A stretch of 64,000 nt of DNA from Pelagicoccus enzymogenes. GTDB taxonomy: Bacteria > Verrucomicrobiota > Verrucomicrobiia > Opitutales > Opitutaceae. Numbering within the stretch: position 1 is the stretch's first letter; the number at the start of each line of letters is the position of its first letter. The notes beneath the pieces are model-generated. The model was not told where the DNA came from. It did not search any database and was given only the letters and a program-made list of their open reading frames with translations. Made by a program: the position numbers and the translations under genes. This document shows positions 36,275-48,618 of the stretch, piece by piece. The stretch spans positions 248,001 through 312,000 of the forward strand of contig NZ_JACYFG010000051.1 in the NCBI RefSeq assembly GCF_014803405.1, given 5' to 3'.

Positions 36275-37219
36275 CTAGAAAGTGAAGAGCGCTTCGAGCG
36301 CGAACTCGGTAGCGTCGCCACTCCAGTAGTCGACTTGGCTCACTTCAGAGACGATAGCGAGGTTATCGTTAACGGCGTGGATGTAAGCGGCGGTGTACTT
36401 CTTGAAGTCTTGGTTATCCAAGCTAGTGCCTTCGCGAACGTCGTTTGCGCTGGCGCGAGCGGTGAAGGTACCCTTGTCGCCAACTGCAACCGAGTACATC
36501 AGGAGCCACTGGTCGATTTCTGTCCAACCGTCGGAGTAGTCGTTGTACTCGAACGCGAAAGTGGAGGAACCAACTTCGTAGGAGCTCCAGAAGTTGATGA
36601 GCTCGCGGTCTTCCATGCCAGCGTTGGCGGAGTCAATCGCGTAGCCGAGGAAGAAAGTCCAACCATCGGCAGGAGTGAGAACGAGCTTGGTCTCGATGCC
36701 CATGTCGAAGTCGTCGGCGTCGTTGTTGATGGAACCGTCGTCGTCGTAGACAGAGTCGACGAGGGCGAGTCCGAGGGATCCCCAGTCGTCGCTGAAGTCG
36801 ATGGTCACACCGTTGTGGTAACCTGGGATGGTTGTGCCGTAGGCGTAGGAGTACTGGTAGAGGCCAGTTGGCTCCGCCGTTTCCCAGCCCATATAGCTGA
36901 GGAACTTACCAGCGGTGATGGATGTGCCTTCGCCGAGGTCGTAGGTGATGAAGGCTTGCTCGAGGTCGATCTCGTTGGCGTCGCCGCGCTGGTAGTCGAG
37001 GTCGACTTGTCCTGTGATCTCGTCGAAGGAGAAGAGGAAGTCGAGTTCCATCTGGTCAAGGTCGAACGATGTGGAATCACCGTCGTCCGTGTCAGCGTGG
37101 AAGAGCGACATGTCTAGGAAACCTGTCACGGACAGGTTGTCGTTGATTTCGATCTGGCCGTAAAGGGCAGAGCTAGATAGCAGCGCGCCGGCCGCAGTTA
37201 CACTTAGTAGTTTGTTCAT
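36275..37219 (-). CDS. Outer-membrane beta-barrel porin, copy 1
   Basis: 314 aa. Signal peptide MNKLLSVTAAGALLSSSALYGQ, then a barrel built of alternating strands with conserved repeats of acidic residues (FDLDQMELDFLFSFDEITGQ, QAFITYDLGEGTSITAGKFLSYMGWE), ending in ALEALFTF with a C-terminal Phe as in porins. This is the bbp2-type porin fold. Residues 1 to about 190 are near-identical to copy 2; the C-terminal third differs. An upstream TTG-like extension is unsupported. A sigma-54 promoter lies 105-121 bp upstream. Confidence 0.9.
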   Translation of the reverse strand: MNKLLSVTAAGALLSSSALYGQIEINDNLSVTGFLDMSLFHADTDDGDSTSFDLDQMELDFLFSFDEITGQVDLDYQRGDANEIDLEQAFITYDLGEGTSITAGKFLSYMGWETAEPTGLYQYSYAYGTTIPGYHNGVTIDFSDDWGSLGLALVDSVYDDDGSINNDADDFDMGIETKLVLTPADGWTFFLGYAIDSANAGMEDRELINFWSSYEVGSSTFAFEYNDYSDGWTEIDQWLLMYSVAVGDKGTFTARASANDVREGTSLDNQDFKKYTAAYIHAVNDNLAIVSEVSQVDYWSGDATEFALEALFTF

Positions 37220-37323
37220 TGATCTGAGTTTTTTAGGTAGTGACGCTTGTAGCTGGGCTACTCGCGAAGAGGTCGTAGAATTAACAGTTTGTAAGTGCTC
37301 GTTTCCGAACGAGTCGCCGTTCA

Positions 37324-37340
37324 AGCAAATTGATTGCCAA
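37324..37340 (-). promoter_or_regulatory. Sigma-54-type promoter of porin copy 1
   Basis: On the minus strand TTGGCAATCAATTTGCT: -24 GG and -12 GC separated by exactly 10 nt, which fits the consensus TGGCAC-N5-TTGC. Predicted leader to the ATG is about 95 nt. Confidence 0.7.
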
Positions 37341-37389
37341 CCCAAGGGTTTGATAAAATTTCTCCTAAAAATTTTAGATATGAAAATTT

Positions 37390-37407
37390 CTGCTCAAATT
37401 CATGCAG
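37390..37407. promoter_or_regulatory. Inverted repeat upstream of porin copy 1 promoter
   Basis: CTGC-N10-GCAG within a roughly 40-bp block (GAAAATTTCTGCTCAAATT and following) that is conserved at both porin genes, about 50 bp upstream of the -24 element. Candidate enhancer-binding protein site. Confidence 0.55.
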
Positions 37408-37612
37408 AGCATAAAGGATATTTTTCACATTCTGGCGATAGAGAGCAGGAATTAGAAAGCCTAATGAAAGCAATCAAATGAAGTTATGTATTCCCCTGGT
37501 ATCTTTTTGCATGTCAGCGAGTTGAGTTATCTGCCCTTGGCTGGATGCTTTGCTTTCTCTCGTTTGCGTCGGGATGCGAATCGCTAGCGAGGCAGGGGGC
37601 TTTTCCGGCAAG

Positions 37613-37643
37613 CAAAAGGCCTCCACCGACAGCGGTGAAGGCC
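37613..37643 (-). terminator. Intrinsic terminator after second porin gene
   Basis: Minus-strand GGCCTTCACCGC / GCGGTGGAGGCC-like hairpin with TTTTGC tail, 30 bp after the stop codon. Confidence 0.8.
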
Positions 37644-37672
37644 AATTTTGAAACTCGTGCTAGTTGCGAGGA

Positions 37673-38650
37673 CTAGAAGGTGAAGAGAGCTTCGAGAGCG
37701 AACTCAGTGGAGTCGCCTCTCCAAGTGCCCATATCGACTTGGCTCACTTCGGAGACGATGGCGAGGTTGTCGTTAACCGCGTGGATGTAGGCTGCGGTGT
37801 ACTTGGTGTCCTCGTCTTCGCGTTGGCCGGAACCGACCATTGCGGAAGCGGCGAGGCTGGTGTAGTCGCGCTTGTCATTGCTGATACGAGCGGTGAAGGT
37901 ACCCTTGTCGCCAACTGCAACGGAGTACATCAGGAGCCACTGGTCGATATCGCGGTAACCGTCGGAGTAGTTGTTGTATTCAGCTGCGAAGGTGGAAGCT
38001 CCAACTTCGTAGGATCCCCAGAAGTTGATGAGCTCGCGGTCCTCAACGCCAGCGTTTGCGGAGTCGATGCCGTAGCCGAGGAAGAAGGTCCAGCCGTCCG
38101 CGGGAGTGAGAACGAGCTTGGTCTCGATGCCCATGTCGAAGTCGTCGTCGTCGTTGTTGATGGAACCGTCGTCGTCGTAGACGGAGTCTACGAGAGCGAG
38201 TCCGAGGGATCCCCAGTCATCGCTGAAATCGATGCTAACGCCATTGTGGTAACCTGGGATAGTTGTGCCGTAGGCGTAGGAGTACTGGTAGAGGCCAGTT
38301 GGCTCCGCCGTTTCCCAGCCCATATAGCTGAGGAACTTGCCAGCGGTGATGGATGTGCCTTCGCCGAGGTCGTAGGTGATGAAGGCTTGCTCGAGGTCGA
38401 TCTCGTTGGCGTCGCCGCGCTGGTAGTCGAGGTCGACTTGTCCTGTGATCTCGTCGAAGGAGAAGAGGAAGTCGAGTTCCATCTGGTCAAGGTCGAACGA
38501 TGTGGAATCGCCGTCATTGTTGTCAGCGTGGAAGAGCGACATGTCTAGGAAGCCTGTCACCGACAGGTTGTCGTTGATTTCGATTTGGCCGTAGAGAGCG
38601 GAGCTGGAGAGCAGTGCGCCGGCCGCAGTTACACTTAGTAGTTTGTTCAT
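37673..38650 (-). CDS. Outer-membrane beta-barrel porin, copy 2
   Basis: 325-aa paralogue of 36275-37219. Same signal peptide and nearly the same N-terminal two-thirds, including the DNA of the leader (TTGATCTGAGTTTTTTAGG region). The two differ in one extracellular-loop region near the C-terminus (SLAASAMVGSGQREDED insert) and in a WRGDSTEF stretch. Recent tandem duplication with divergence focused on a loop, as expected if the loop is exposed to phage or other selection. Confidence 0.9.
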   Translation of the reverse strand: MNKLLSVTAAGALLSSSALYGQIEINDNLSVTGFLDMSLFHADNNDGDSTSFDLDQMELDFLFSFDEITGQVDLDYQRGDANEIDLEQAFITYDLGEGTSITAGKFLSYMGWETAEPTGLYQYSYAYGTTIPGYHNGVSIDFSDDWGSLGLALVDSVYDDDGSINNDDDDFDMGIETKLVLTPADGWTFFLGYGIDSANAGVEDRELINFWGSYEVGASTFAAEYNNYSDGYRDIDQWLLMYSVAVGDKGTFTARISNDKRDYTSLAASAMVGSGQREDEDTKYTAAYIHAVNDNLAIVSEVSQVDMGTWRGDSTEFALEALFTF

Positions 38651-38751
38651 TGATCTGAGTTTTTTAGGTAGTGACGCTCGCAGCTAGGCTACTCGCGAGG
38701 AGATTGGGTGAAGGTAGGTGCTTGTGACCGTATGTCGGGCTGTTCGGTATC

Positions 38752-38768
38752 AGCAAATTAATTGCCAA
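38752..38768 (-). promoter_or_regulatory. Sigma-54-type promoter of porin copy 2
   Basis: Minus strand TTGGCAATTAATTTGCT, GG and GC again 10 nt apart. Conserved in copy 1 with one base changed in the spacer. Confidence 0.7.
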
Positions 38769-38818
38769 TAAGGGTGTTTGATAAAAAAATCAGAAAGATA
38801 AGGAGGTCATGAAAATTT

Positions 38819-38836
38819 CTGCTCAATTTCATGCAG
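38819..38836. promoter_or_regulatory. Inverted repeat upstream of porin copy 2 promoter
   Basis: CTGC-N10-GCAG at the same place, 51 bp upstream of the -24 element, in a block shared with copy 1. Confidence 0.55.
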
Positions 38837-38897
38837 AAGATAAAGGGTATTTGTCATACAACTTGCCTCTGGGACGCGGAAGTTAGGTACAAAGCAC

Positions 38898-38929
38898 TAG
38901 ATGATCAAGCATTAACGCTTGATCATCTA
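38898..38929. terminator. Perfect 13-bp inverted repeat downstream of gyrA
   Basis: Arms TAGATGATCAAGC and GCTTGATCATCTA with a six-base loop, about 55 bp after the gyrA stop. No T-run, so it is not a standard terminator; with the following AGGGG/CCCCT hairpin it may end gyrA transcription, or be a protein site. The 334 bp 38651-38984 hold this, the second sigma-54 promoter and no gene. Confidence 0.5.
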
Positions 38930-38984
38930 AGGGGTTCGGGACGGTGCCCCTAACTTACAGTTGAGTAAGCTTATCGGGGATCGA

Positions 38985-41495
38985 TTATTCTTCGCTTGCG
39001 GCAGTGTCCCCGGTCGCTTCAGGGGTGGTTTCGCCCTCTGTCGTCGCGTTTGGGTCGGCTGCCTCCTCGGCGTTTTCCTCTTCGTCTTCGACGATTCGAG
39101 CAATTCCGAGCAGCTTGTCACCTTCGTTGAGGTTGATGCAACGTACGCCCTTGGTGATGCGGCCAATCAGGTTGATGTCGGCAACGCGAGTGCGGACAGC
39201 TTGCCCGTTTTTGGTAAGCATCATGATCTCGTCGTTTTCGCGGACGGCGAGGGCTCCAGCGACACCGGAAGTCTTGGCGGCGATCACGCCGCTGCCGCCG
39301 CGTTTCTGGAGCGGGAACTCGTCGAACACGGTGCGCTTGCCTTGGCCGTTGATGCCGCAGATGAGCAGGGCGGATTCGTTGTCGACCACTTCCATCGCTT
39401 GAGCGTAGTCCTTGTCGGACAGCTTTACGCCGCGAACGCCGCGGGTGGCGCGGCCTTGCTCGCGCAGGTCCGACTCGTGGAAGCGGATGGACTTTCCGAG
39501 GTGGGTGACGATGACGAGCTCGCTGTCGCGATTGGTCAGCTTAACTGTGATGAGGGAATCGCCCTCGTCGATGTTGATGCCGATGATGCCGCCCTTGCGG
39601 AAGTTCTTGTAGGCCGCTAGATTGGTTTTCTTAACCGTGCCGTGCTTGGTGCACATGACCAAGTTAAAGTCCTCTGAGATCTCCTTCACGCAGATCATGG
39701 CGGCGATCTGCTCGTCCTTCTGCAACTGTAGCACGTTGTTGATGCTGCGGCCCTTGGAGGTGCGGGAGCCTTCGGGGAGCTCGTATACTTTTTCCACATA
39801 CACGCGGCCGTTGTTCATGAAGAACATGATGGTGTCGTGCGTGTTAGCGGTGAAGATATGCTCGATGAAGTCTTCGTCGTAGGTGTTGCCGCCTTGTACG
39901 CCCTTGCCGCCACGTTTCTGGGTGCGGAACTCGGAGTCGGAGACGCGCTTGATGAAGCCCTTGTGGGAGATGGTGATGAAGCACCCTTCCTTGGGCGTCA
40001 TGTCCGCCTTGGAGATGTCACCTTCGTAGGGGACGATTTCGCACTTGCGAGGGCTGGTGTACTTCTCCTTCAGCTCGAGCAGCTCATCCTTGATGATGGA
40101 GAGGAGCTTGTATTCATTTTCCAATATGGAACGGAGCTCTTCGATGAGCTTGAGGAGTTCGGCGTACTCTTCCTCGATCTTGTCTCGTTCCATGCCGGTG
40201 AGCTGGTAGAGGCGCAGGTCGAGGATGGCCGTTACCTGGCGGTCGGAGAGCGGGTACTTTTCTTGGAGGCGAGTCTTGGCTTCGTCGCGGTTGGCGGACG
40301 AACGGATGATCTTGATGAAATCGTCCAGGTTATCGAGGGCGATCTTGTAGCCTTCGAGGATGTGGGCGCGGTCTTCGGCCTTCTTGAGACGGAAGGCGGT
40401 GCGGCGATAGATGACGTCGCGGCGATGATCGATGTAGCAGTTGATCATCTCCTTCATGTTCATCTGCTTGGGCCGCTTGTTGTCGAGGGCCAGCATGTTG
40501 ACGCCGAAGGAAGACTCGAGGGCGGTCTTCTTGTACAGCTTGGAGATGATGACCTCGGGGAATTCGCCACGCTTGAGCTCGATGACGATGCGGGTGTTTT
40601 CGTCGGACTCGTCGCGCAGGTCGGAGATGCCTTCGATTTCCTTGGTGGATACGAGTTCGGCGATCTTGGTGACGAGGGAGGCTCGGTTTACGTTGTAGGG
40701 GATCGTCGAGATGATGATTCGCTCGCGATCACCACTATCCATTGGCTCGGATGTAACCGCTCCGCGCATACGCACGATACCGCGGCCGGTGTGCATGTAT
40801 TCGTCGATGCCCTTGCGTCCAATAATGCGGCCGCCGGTCGGGAAGTCGGGGCCTTGGATGAGCTCGCCGAGTTCGCCAATGGTGATGTTCGGGTTGTCGA
40901 TCTGGGCGCAGATGCCGTCGATGAGCTCGTCGAGGTTATGCGGCGGAATGTTGGTCGCCATGCCGACCGCGATACCGGTGGAACCGTTCATGAGAAGGTT
41001 CGGTAGTCCTGCGGGCAATACAGAGGGTTCAGTGGTGGACTCCTTGTAGTTGGGCACGAAGTCGACGGTGTCTTCGTCGATGTTGCGGAGGAGGTCCTCG
41101 GCGATCGCGGTGAGGCGAGCTTCGGTGTAACGGTAAGCCGCTGGGGAGTCGCCGTCGACAGACCCGAAGTTGCCTTGCGGATCGATGAGCGGGTAGCGCA
41201 TGACCCAATTTTGAGCCATGCGGACGAGGGTGTCGTACACGGAGGAGTCGCCGTGCGGGTGGTAGTTCTTCAGAACTTCACCGACTACACCGGCGCACTT
41301 GTCGAAGGCACGATTGTGGAGCAAGCCTTCGCGAAGCATAGCGTAGAGGATGCGGCGCTGTACGGGCTTGAGGCCGTCCCGGGCATCGGGGAGAGCGCGG
41401 CTGACGATGACCGACATCGAGTAGTCGATGTAGGCGGTCTGCATGATGTCCGTGATGCTAGTGGATGAGATTCTTTCGTTGGAAATGTTTTCCAT
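38985..41495 (-). CDS. gyrA: DNA gyrase subunit A
   Basis: 836-aa type II topoisomerase subunit, cytoplasmic. Catalytic Tyr123 in AYRYTEARL; quinolone-determining positions are Ser84 and Asp88, the wild-type sensitive residues. C-terminal pinwheel with the GyrA box TQKRGGKG. A tail of about 25 acidic and Ala/Thr residues (EEENAEEAADPNATTEGE) ends the protein. Follows gyrB by 66 bp on the same strand; the two form one operon. Confidence 0.98.
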   Translation of the reverse strand: MENISNERISSTSITDIMQTAYIDYSMSVIVSRALPDARDGLKPVQRRILYAMLREGLLHNRAFDKCAGVVGEVLKNYHPHGDSSVYDTLVRMAQNWVMRYPLIDPQGNFGSVDGDSPAAYRYTEARLTAIAEDLLRNIDEDTVDFVPNYKESTTEPSVLPAGLPNLLMNGSTGIAVGMATNIPPHNLDELIDGICAQIDNPNITIGELGELIQGPDFPTGGRIIGRKGIDEYMHTGRGIVRMRGAVTSEPMDSGDRERIIISTIPYNVNRASLVTKIAELVSTKEIEGISDLRDESDENTRIVIELKRGEFPEVIISKLYKKTALESSFGVNMLALDNKRPKQMNMKEMINCYIDHRRDVIYRRTAFRLKKAEDRAHILEGYKIALDNLDDFIKIIRSSANRDEAKTRLQEKYPLSDRQVTAILDLRLYQLTGMERDKIEEEYAELLKLIEELRSILENEYKLLSIIKDELLELKEKYTSPRKCEIVPYEGDISKADMTPKEGCFITISHKGFIKRVSDSEFRTQKRGGKGVQGGNTYDEDFIEHIFTANTHDTIMFFMNNGRVYVEKVYELPEGSRTSKGRSINNVLQLQKDEQIAAMICVKEISEDFNLVMCTKHGTVKKTNLAAYKNFRKGGIIGINIDEGDSLITVKLTNRDSELVIVTHLGKSIRFHESDLREQGRATRGVRGVKLSDKDYAQAMEVVDNESALLICGINGQGKRTVFDEFPLQKRGGSGVIAAKTSGVAGALAVRENDEIMMLTKNGQAVRTRVADINLIGRITKGVRCINLNEGDKLLGIARIVEDEEENAEEAADPNATTEGETTPEATGDTAASEE

Positions 41496-41561
41496 GGAGA
41501 GTGATTATAAAGTGGATACGGTTTTGGGTTAATCGCGGCGCAAGGCCGCATCCCACAAGGT

Positions 41562-44726
<3,165 letters not shown>

Positions 44727-44823
44727 GGGGATTCGGCGAGACTGCCGCTGGCGCAAGAATCGCGTGGCGCGTGGAATCTGGGTTTGACGCTGGGCCTGTG
44801 GAGAAGCTGAATGCAGTTCCCTT

Positions 44824-45531
44824 ATGGTTTCCGATGCCCTGACCAAGATGCTGATCCTGCAGGATCGCGACATGAAATTGCAGCAAGTCGAGGATGCGTT
44901 GCAAACGATCCCGCAGGAGCGGAAGGCGGCGGAGGCGAAGATCGCCTCGATCAACGCTGGTATCGAGGCGGCCCGGCAGCGTATCAAGGAGTTGGAGACG
45001 AAGGGAAAAACCATCGAGACGGAGATGGCCTCCATCGAAGCGCAAATCGTCAAGTACAAGAACCAGCAGTTGCAGGTTAAGAAAAACGAGGAGTACCAGG
45101 CCCTGATCCACGAGATCGACAACGCTGGGCAAAAGATTTCGGACTTGGAGTCCGACGAGTTGGAAGTCCTCTACGAATTGGACGAGGAGCGAAAGCGGTT
45201 CGCTGAGTCGGAGGCTAAGTCCAAGGAGGAAATCGCCTTGGAGGAAAAAACGATCGCTCGGCTCAACGAGCGAGAGGAAGAGGTGAAGGGCGAGCTGGAC
45301 GCGGCTCGCGAGGCGAAGGAGAAGGCGGACGCTGCTTTGGACAATCCGAGCCGCTCCAAGTACACGCAAGTGGCTCGCGGCTTGAAGTTTCCGGTGATCG
45401 TCGAGCTCTCCGGCAGTTCCTGCAAAGGCTGTCACATGAAGGTTTCCAACGCGATTTTGTCGGAGGTAAAGGCAGCCAAGGAAATTACGACTTGCGACAA
45501 CTGCGGTCGCATCCTCTATTACGCGGACTAG
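44824..45531 (+). CDS. Zinc-ribbon coiled-coil protein (CT398/DUF164-like)
   Basis: 235 aa. Residues about 10-180 form a long coiled coil (KAAEAKIASINAGIEAARQR, DSEALQ-like heptads) and residues about 195-235 a C4 zinc ribbon with CKGCHMKVSN and CDNCGRILYY. A widespread Chlamydiota/Verrucomicrobiota family with suggested roles in type III or flagellar/sigma-54 interactions; here no such partners are adjacent. Its stop codon is the base at which rnpB begins. Confidence 0.85.
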   Translation: MVSDALTKMLILQDRDMKLQQVEDALQTIPQERKAAEAKIASINAGIEAARQRIKELETKGKTIETEMASIEAQIVKYKNQQLQVKKNEEYQALIHEIDNAGQKISDLESDELEVLYELDEERKRFAESEAKSKEEIALEEKTIARLNEREEEVKGELDAAREAKEKADAALDNPSRSKYTQVARGLKFPVIVELSGSSCKGCHMKVSNAILSEVKAAKEITTCDNCGRILYYAD

Positions 45532-45926
45532 TTTCGGAGCCGCGCGTTCGCTCCGTTGTTCTTTTTGAGAATCTCCGGGGAGGAAAGTCCGGACGCCGTA
45601 GGGCAGGATTCCTCGCGAAAGCGGGGGAGGGCCGCTTCAAGGCGGTTCGACGGCCAGTGCCACAGAGAATATACCGCCTCGGCTTCGGTTGGGGTAAGGG
45701 TGAAAAGGTGGGGTAAGAGCCCACCGCGGTTCGAGCAATCGGACCGGCAGGGTAAACCCATTCCGGCGCAAGGTTAAATAGGGGACCTGGGCTGCTCGTC
45801 CATCAAGGGTTCCGGGTAAACCGCGCTACTTCGCAAGAAGGGGCTCCCGCTTCGGCGGGATGCAGATAAATGAACGCGACCTTGGTTTCGGCCAAGGTAC
45901 AGGATCCGGCTTACAGGCTCCGAAAC
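45531..45926 (+). ncRNA. rnpB: RNase P RNA (bacterial type A)
   Basis: Matches conserved blocks of type A RNase P RNA: GAGGAAAGTCCGGAC near the 5' end, GGGTGAAAAGGTGGGGTAAG with AGAGCCCACCG, AAGGTTAAATAGGGG, and the 3' ACAGGATCCGGCTTACAGG. The ends pair perfectly as P1 (GTTTCGGAGCC with GGCTCCGAAAC), which fixes 45531-45926. It begins at the last base of the zinc-ribbon gene stop codon. Confidence 0.95.
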
Positions 45927-46108
45927 TAGTTGCTTCAAAGGAGTTTTTCCTAATGGGAGCTTAGGTTTCATCACTCATTAGGGTTGCGGGGCACGGCCAT
46001 GTTTCGGCGCTGGGGGTGAGGTCTGTTCTCACATTGATGAAAGTCGAGAAAGGCCTGCCGTTGTGGAGGGTGGCCTGCGCGCATCCGCCGGGCGTACCAC
46101 AACTCCGC

Positions 46109-46573
46109 ATGAAACCTTCCCATCCAAACCGAATCGGCAGAAAGAAACCGTCAAAGCAGTCTGGCTTCACCTTGGTCGAGGCGATGGTGGCGATGGTGAT
46201 CGCCTCCGTCGCGCTGGTCGGTGTTTTCGGTGGGCTAGGGCGTAGTTTCGAGTTGATCGAAGAGTCTCGAGACAGCACCCGCGTAGCCCAGATCATCCAG
46301 AGCGAGCTGGAAGACTTGAGGACCTTGAGCTGGTCGGAGGTTGCGGCGCTGCCGGAGAATTCGGGCTGGTTCACGCCGAGCTCAAGCTTCGCTTCCGAGT
46401 TTGGAACGCGCTACAGCTGCTACCGACAAATTTTCGCCAGAGGCACGGGCGATCAGTTTGTGATGAGGGTTTGGGTCAAGTGGACCAACAGCGATGGGCA
46501 CACCAAGCTCGATAACTTTATGACCCTCTACACGAAAGGAGGATTCAATGACTATTACTACCGATCTTTCTAG
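46109..46573 (+). CDS. pilV: Type IV pilin-like protein (PilV-type)
   Basis: 154 aa from MKPSHPNRIGRKKPSKQSG; an earlier in-frame start would add 31 residues of unlikely sequence. Type III prepilin signal: cleavage at SG/FTLVEAMVAM with Glu at +5, then one hydrophobic helix. Minor pilin role. Overlaps the next gene by 26 bp, so the three prepilin genes form one operon. Confidence 0.8.
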   Translation: MKPSHPNRIGRKKPSKQSGFTLVEAMVAMVIASVALVGVFGGLGRSFELIEESRDSTRVAQIIQSELEDLRTLSWSEVAALPENSGWFTPSSSFASEFGTRYSCYRQIFARGTGDQFVMRVWVKWTNSDGHTKLDNFMTLYTKGGFNDYYYRSF

Positions 46574-47147
46574 GAAGGCCAAGAGTCTGCGTGCCCGTTC
46601 GGGCTTTACGCTCGTCGAGGTGATGGTGGGCCTCGTCCTCGGAGGCCTTGTACTGGCTGCGAGCACTGGAAGCCTGCTTTTTATTTCCCGAGGAGCTGCG
46701 GGCTTGGGGAACTACCATGACATGAACATGCGCAGTCGTTTCATGTTGGACAAGTTTGCGTCAGACGCCCGCATGACTGTGGATGTCAATTCTGCCAGCT
46801 CGACCGCTGTTTCGTTGGATGTCTACAACAGTACTGGAGGACTGGATACGATTGTTTACAGCTATGACCCCGATGCTCTGCTGTTTTCGAGAATCGTATA
46901 CCCTGACCAGGACATGGCAGCAGGCGTATCGGACGTTATTTTGGAGAATGTGGAAGCTCTGACTTTTACCTATTTCAACATGATATACGACAGCTCGACC
47001 GGAGAGCTGGAGGAGACTACGAACCTCCTAGAAATCAAGGAGATCCAATTGGAAGCTTTGATGGAGATGAGTGCTTTGAATACGCTCAATACCAACCAAA
47101 TCATTTCGGCGAGATACATGATGCGTAACAAGAAAGTGAGCACTTGA
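46548..47147 (+). CDS. pilW: Type IV prepilin-like protein (PilW-type)
   Basis: 199 aa. Cleavage motif SG/FTLVEVMVGLVLG, hydrophobic helix, periplasmic domain rich in YFNMIYDSSTG-like beta strands. The next gene begins 2 bp after its stop codon. Member of the minor-pilin set needed for pilus assembly or priming. Confidence 0.8.
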   Translation: MTITTDLSRKAKSLRARSGFTLVEVMVGLVLGGLVLAASTGSLLFISRGAAGLGNYHDMNMRSRFMLDKFASDARMTVDVNSASSTAVSLDVYNSTGGLDTIVYSYDPDALLFSRIVYPDQDMAAGVSDVILENVEALTFTYFNMIYDSSTGELEETTNLLEIKEIQLEALMEMSALNTLNTNQIISARYMMRNKKVST

Positions 47148-47149
47148 TT

Positions 47150-48538
47150 ATGAGGCAGAAAACCACTTCCAAAAGAGGGTCCGCTATGATCGGGGCCCTC
47201 ATAATCGCCATATTGGCGGGAGCAATCGGCGCTTCGATCTTGGACTCTGCGTTTACGGAGATGAAGATGTCTCGCCGTCACATGGAGCAGCAGCATGCGG
47301 TGACGCTGGCGGAAGCCGGTCTGGAGGAGGGGGTTCGAGCCATGATCGCTGGCGATTGGACTGGATGGACATCGTATGGGACATATGGATACTACAAAAA
47401 TATTACTTCGGTGAGCAATGTCGTCCTCAGCGGCATATCTGGAAATTTCAGCCTCGGCCTCGGAGGTCGTGGGCGAACGGGAGAAATCAAGGTCTACGTG
47501 CATGCGGACCCTTCGGATCCGGTGATTGCGGCGGAAGCGAGCATCTTCAATCGAGGAGCGGGAAGCACTATCAGCCGCCAGATTCGAGTCGATATGGAAT
47601 CGGGCTCGCTTTTCGAGAATGGGGTCGTTTCCCGCGAGAGCACGACTTTCAAGGGGGGGAACGTTTTGGTTGATAGCTACGATTCCCGTCTGGGGGGCTA
47701 CACCGAATCCTCCTATGTGAACCGCTTTGCGAACGGAACCGTGGCAACCCTAGCCGTGCTAAACGATTTGCTAGATATCGGAAACGGTGCAGTGCGCGGC
47801 TATATCGCGACCGCTGGCGGAACGGTCGATATCGGTTCCCAGGGGACGATTCATGATTACCTAGGAGGTCCGTATCCGGCCAAGTACAAGGACATGTCGC
47901 GCGTGACGAACGACTTTTATGCCGACCTGCCGGACATTTCAGCTCCTAGCTCCACGGGTTACACGAATTTGGGGAGCATAACGGGGACGACGACGATTGG
48001 AGGCGCGGGAACTCAAGGCTACATTATCGACAATATCACTCTTAGCGGGGGCGCGACTCTAACCATTGCAGGCGATGTTAAGCTCATTGTCACCGGGGAT
48101 GTCGCGGTCACGGGCACGGGCAAGATAGACATCGACAATACGGCCTCGATGGAGATGTACGTGGACGGGAACGTGAAGATCGCCGGCAACGGTATGGCGA
48201 ACGGCACTGGAAAAGCTGAAAACGCTTTGATCTTCGGCATGGACTCGACCGACGGGAATAAGTCCATAACCCTCGGCGGAAACGCGGTGCTGCACGCGGC
48301 GGTCTATGCTCCGGCCTACGATTTTACGGTGAACGGAGGAGGTGCGGATGGCCATATCCATGGAGCGATCGTAGGGTACCGCATTACGATGAATGGCGGC
48401 GCCCAGTTCCATTACGACGAAGCTCTTTCCGATCTCAAGATGGGCGATAACTTCACGATCGAGTCGTGGAGAGAGCTGAAGGGGGTCGGCGAGCTGTTGC
48501 CTTTCCACACGCCTGCGGACCTTCCGAGCCATTTTTAG
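47150..48538 (+). CDS. PilX-N-type pilus-associated protein
   Basis: 463 aa from MRQKTTSKRG. N-terminal type IV-pilin-like helix (SAMIGALIIAILAGAIGASIL) without a classical GFTLE motif, then a long domain of repeated Gly-rich beta turns (GGTVDIGSQG, ATLTIAGDVKL, ITLGGNAVLHAAVYAPAYDFTVNGGG) like an adhesive beta-helix. Probable minor pilin or pilus-tip protein. Confidence 0.75.
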   Translation: MRQKTTSKRGSAMIGALIIAILAGAIGASILDSAFTEMKMSRRHMEQQHAVTLAEAGLEEGVRAMIAGDWTGWTSYGTYGYYKNITSVSNVVLSGISGNFSLGLGGRGRTGEIKVYVHADPSDPVIAAEASIFNRGAGSTISRQIRVDMESGSLFENGVVSRESTTFKGGNVLVDSYDSRLGGYTESSYVNRFANGTVATLAVLNDLLDIGNGAVRGYIATAGGTVDIGSQGTIHDYLGGPYPAKYKDMSRVTNDFYADLPDISAPSSTGYTNLGSITGTTTIGGAGTQGYIIDNITLSGGATLTIAGDVKLIVTGDVAVTGTGKIDIDNTASMEMYVDGNVKIAGNGMANGTGKAENALIFGMDSTDGNKSITLGGNAVLHAAVYAPAYDFTVNGGGADGHIHGAIVGYRITMNGGAQFHYDEALSDLKMGDNFTIESWRELKGVGELLPFHTPADLPSHF

Positions 48539-48618
48539 GGGACCAATCCATTTATCTTCTTATCTCGCAGCCTAAAGCCTTGACAATGGCTTTGTCGGCG
48601 GGAATATCCGCTCCCCTT

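Noticed and set aside
37212-37481. Plus-strand 89-aa open frame between the porins
   Set aside because: It overlaps the sigma-54 promoter and upstream element on the other strand, has no motif, and its region is AT-rich promoter DNA.
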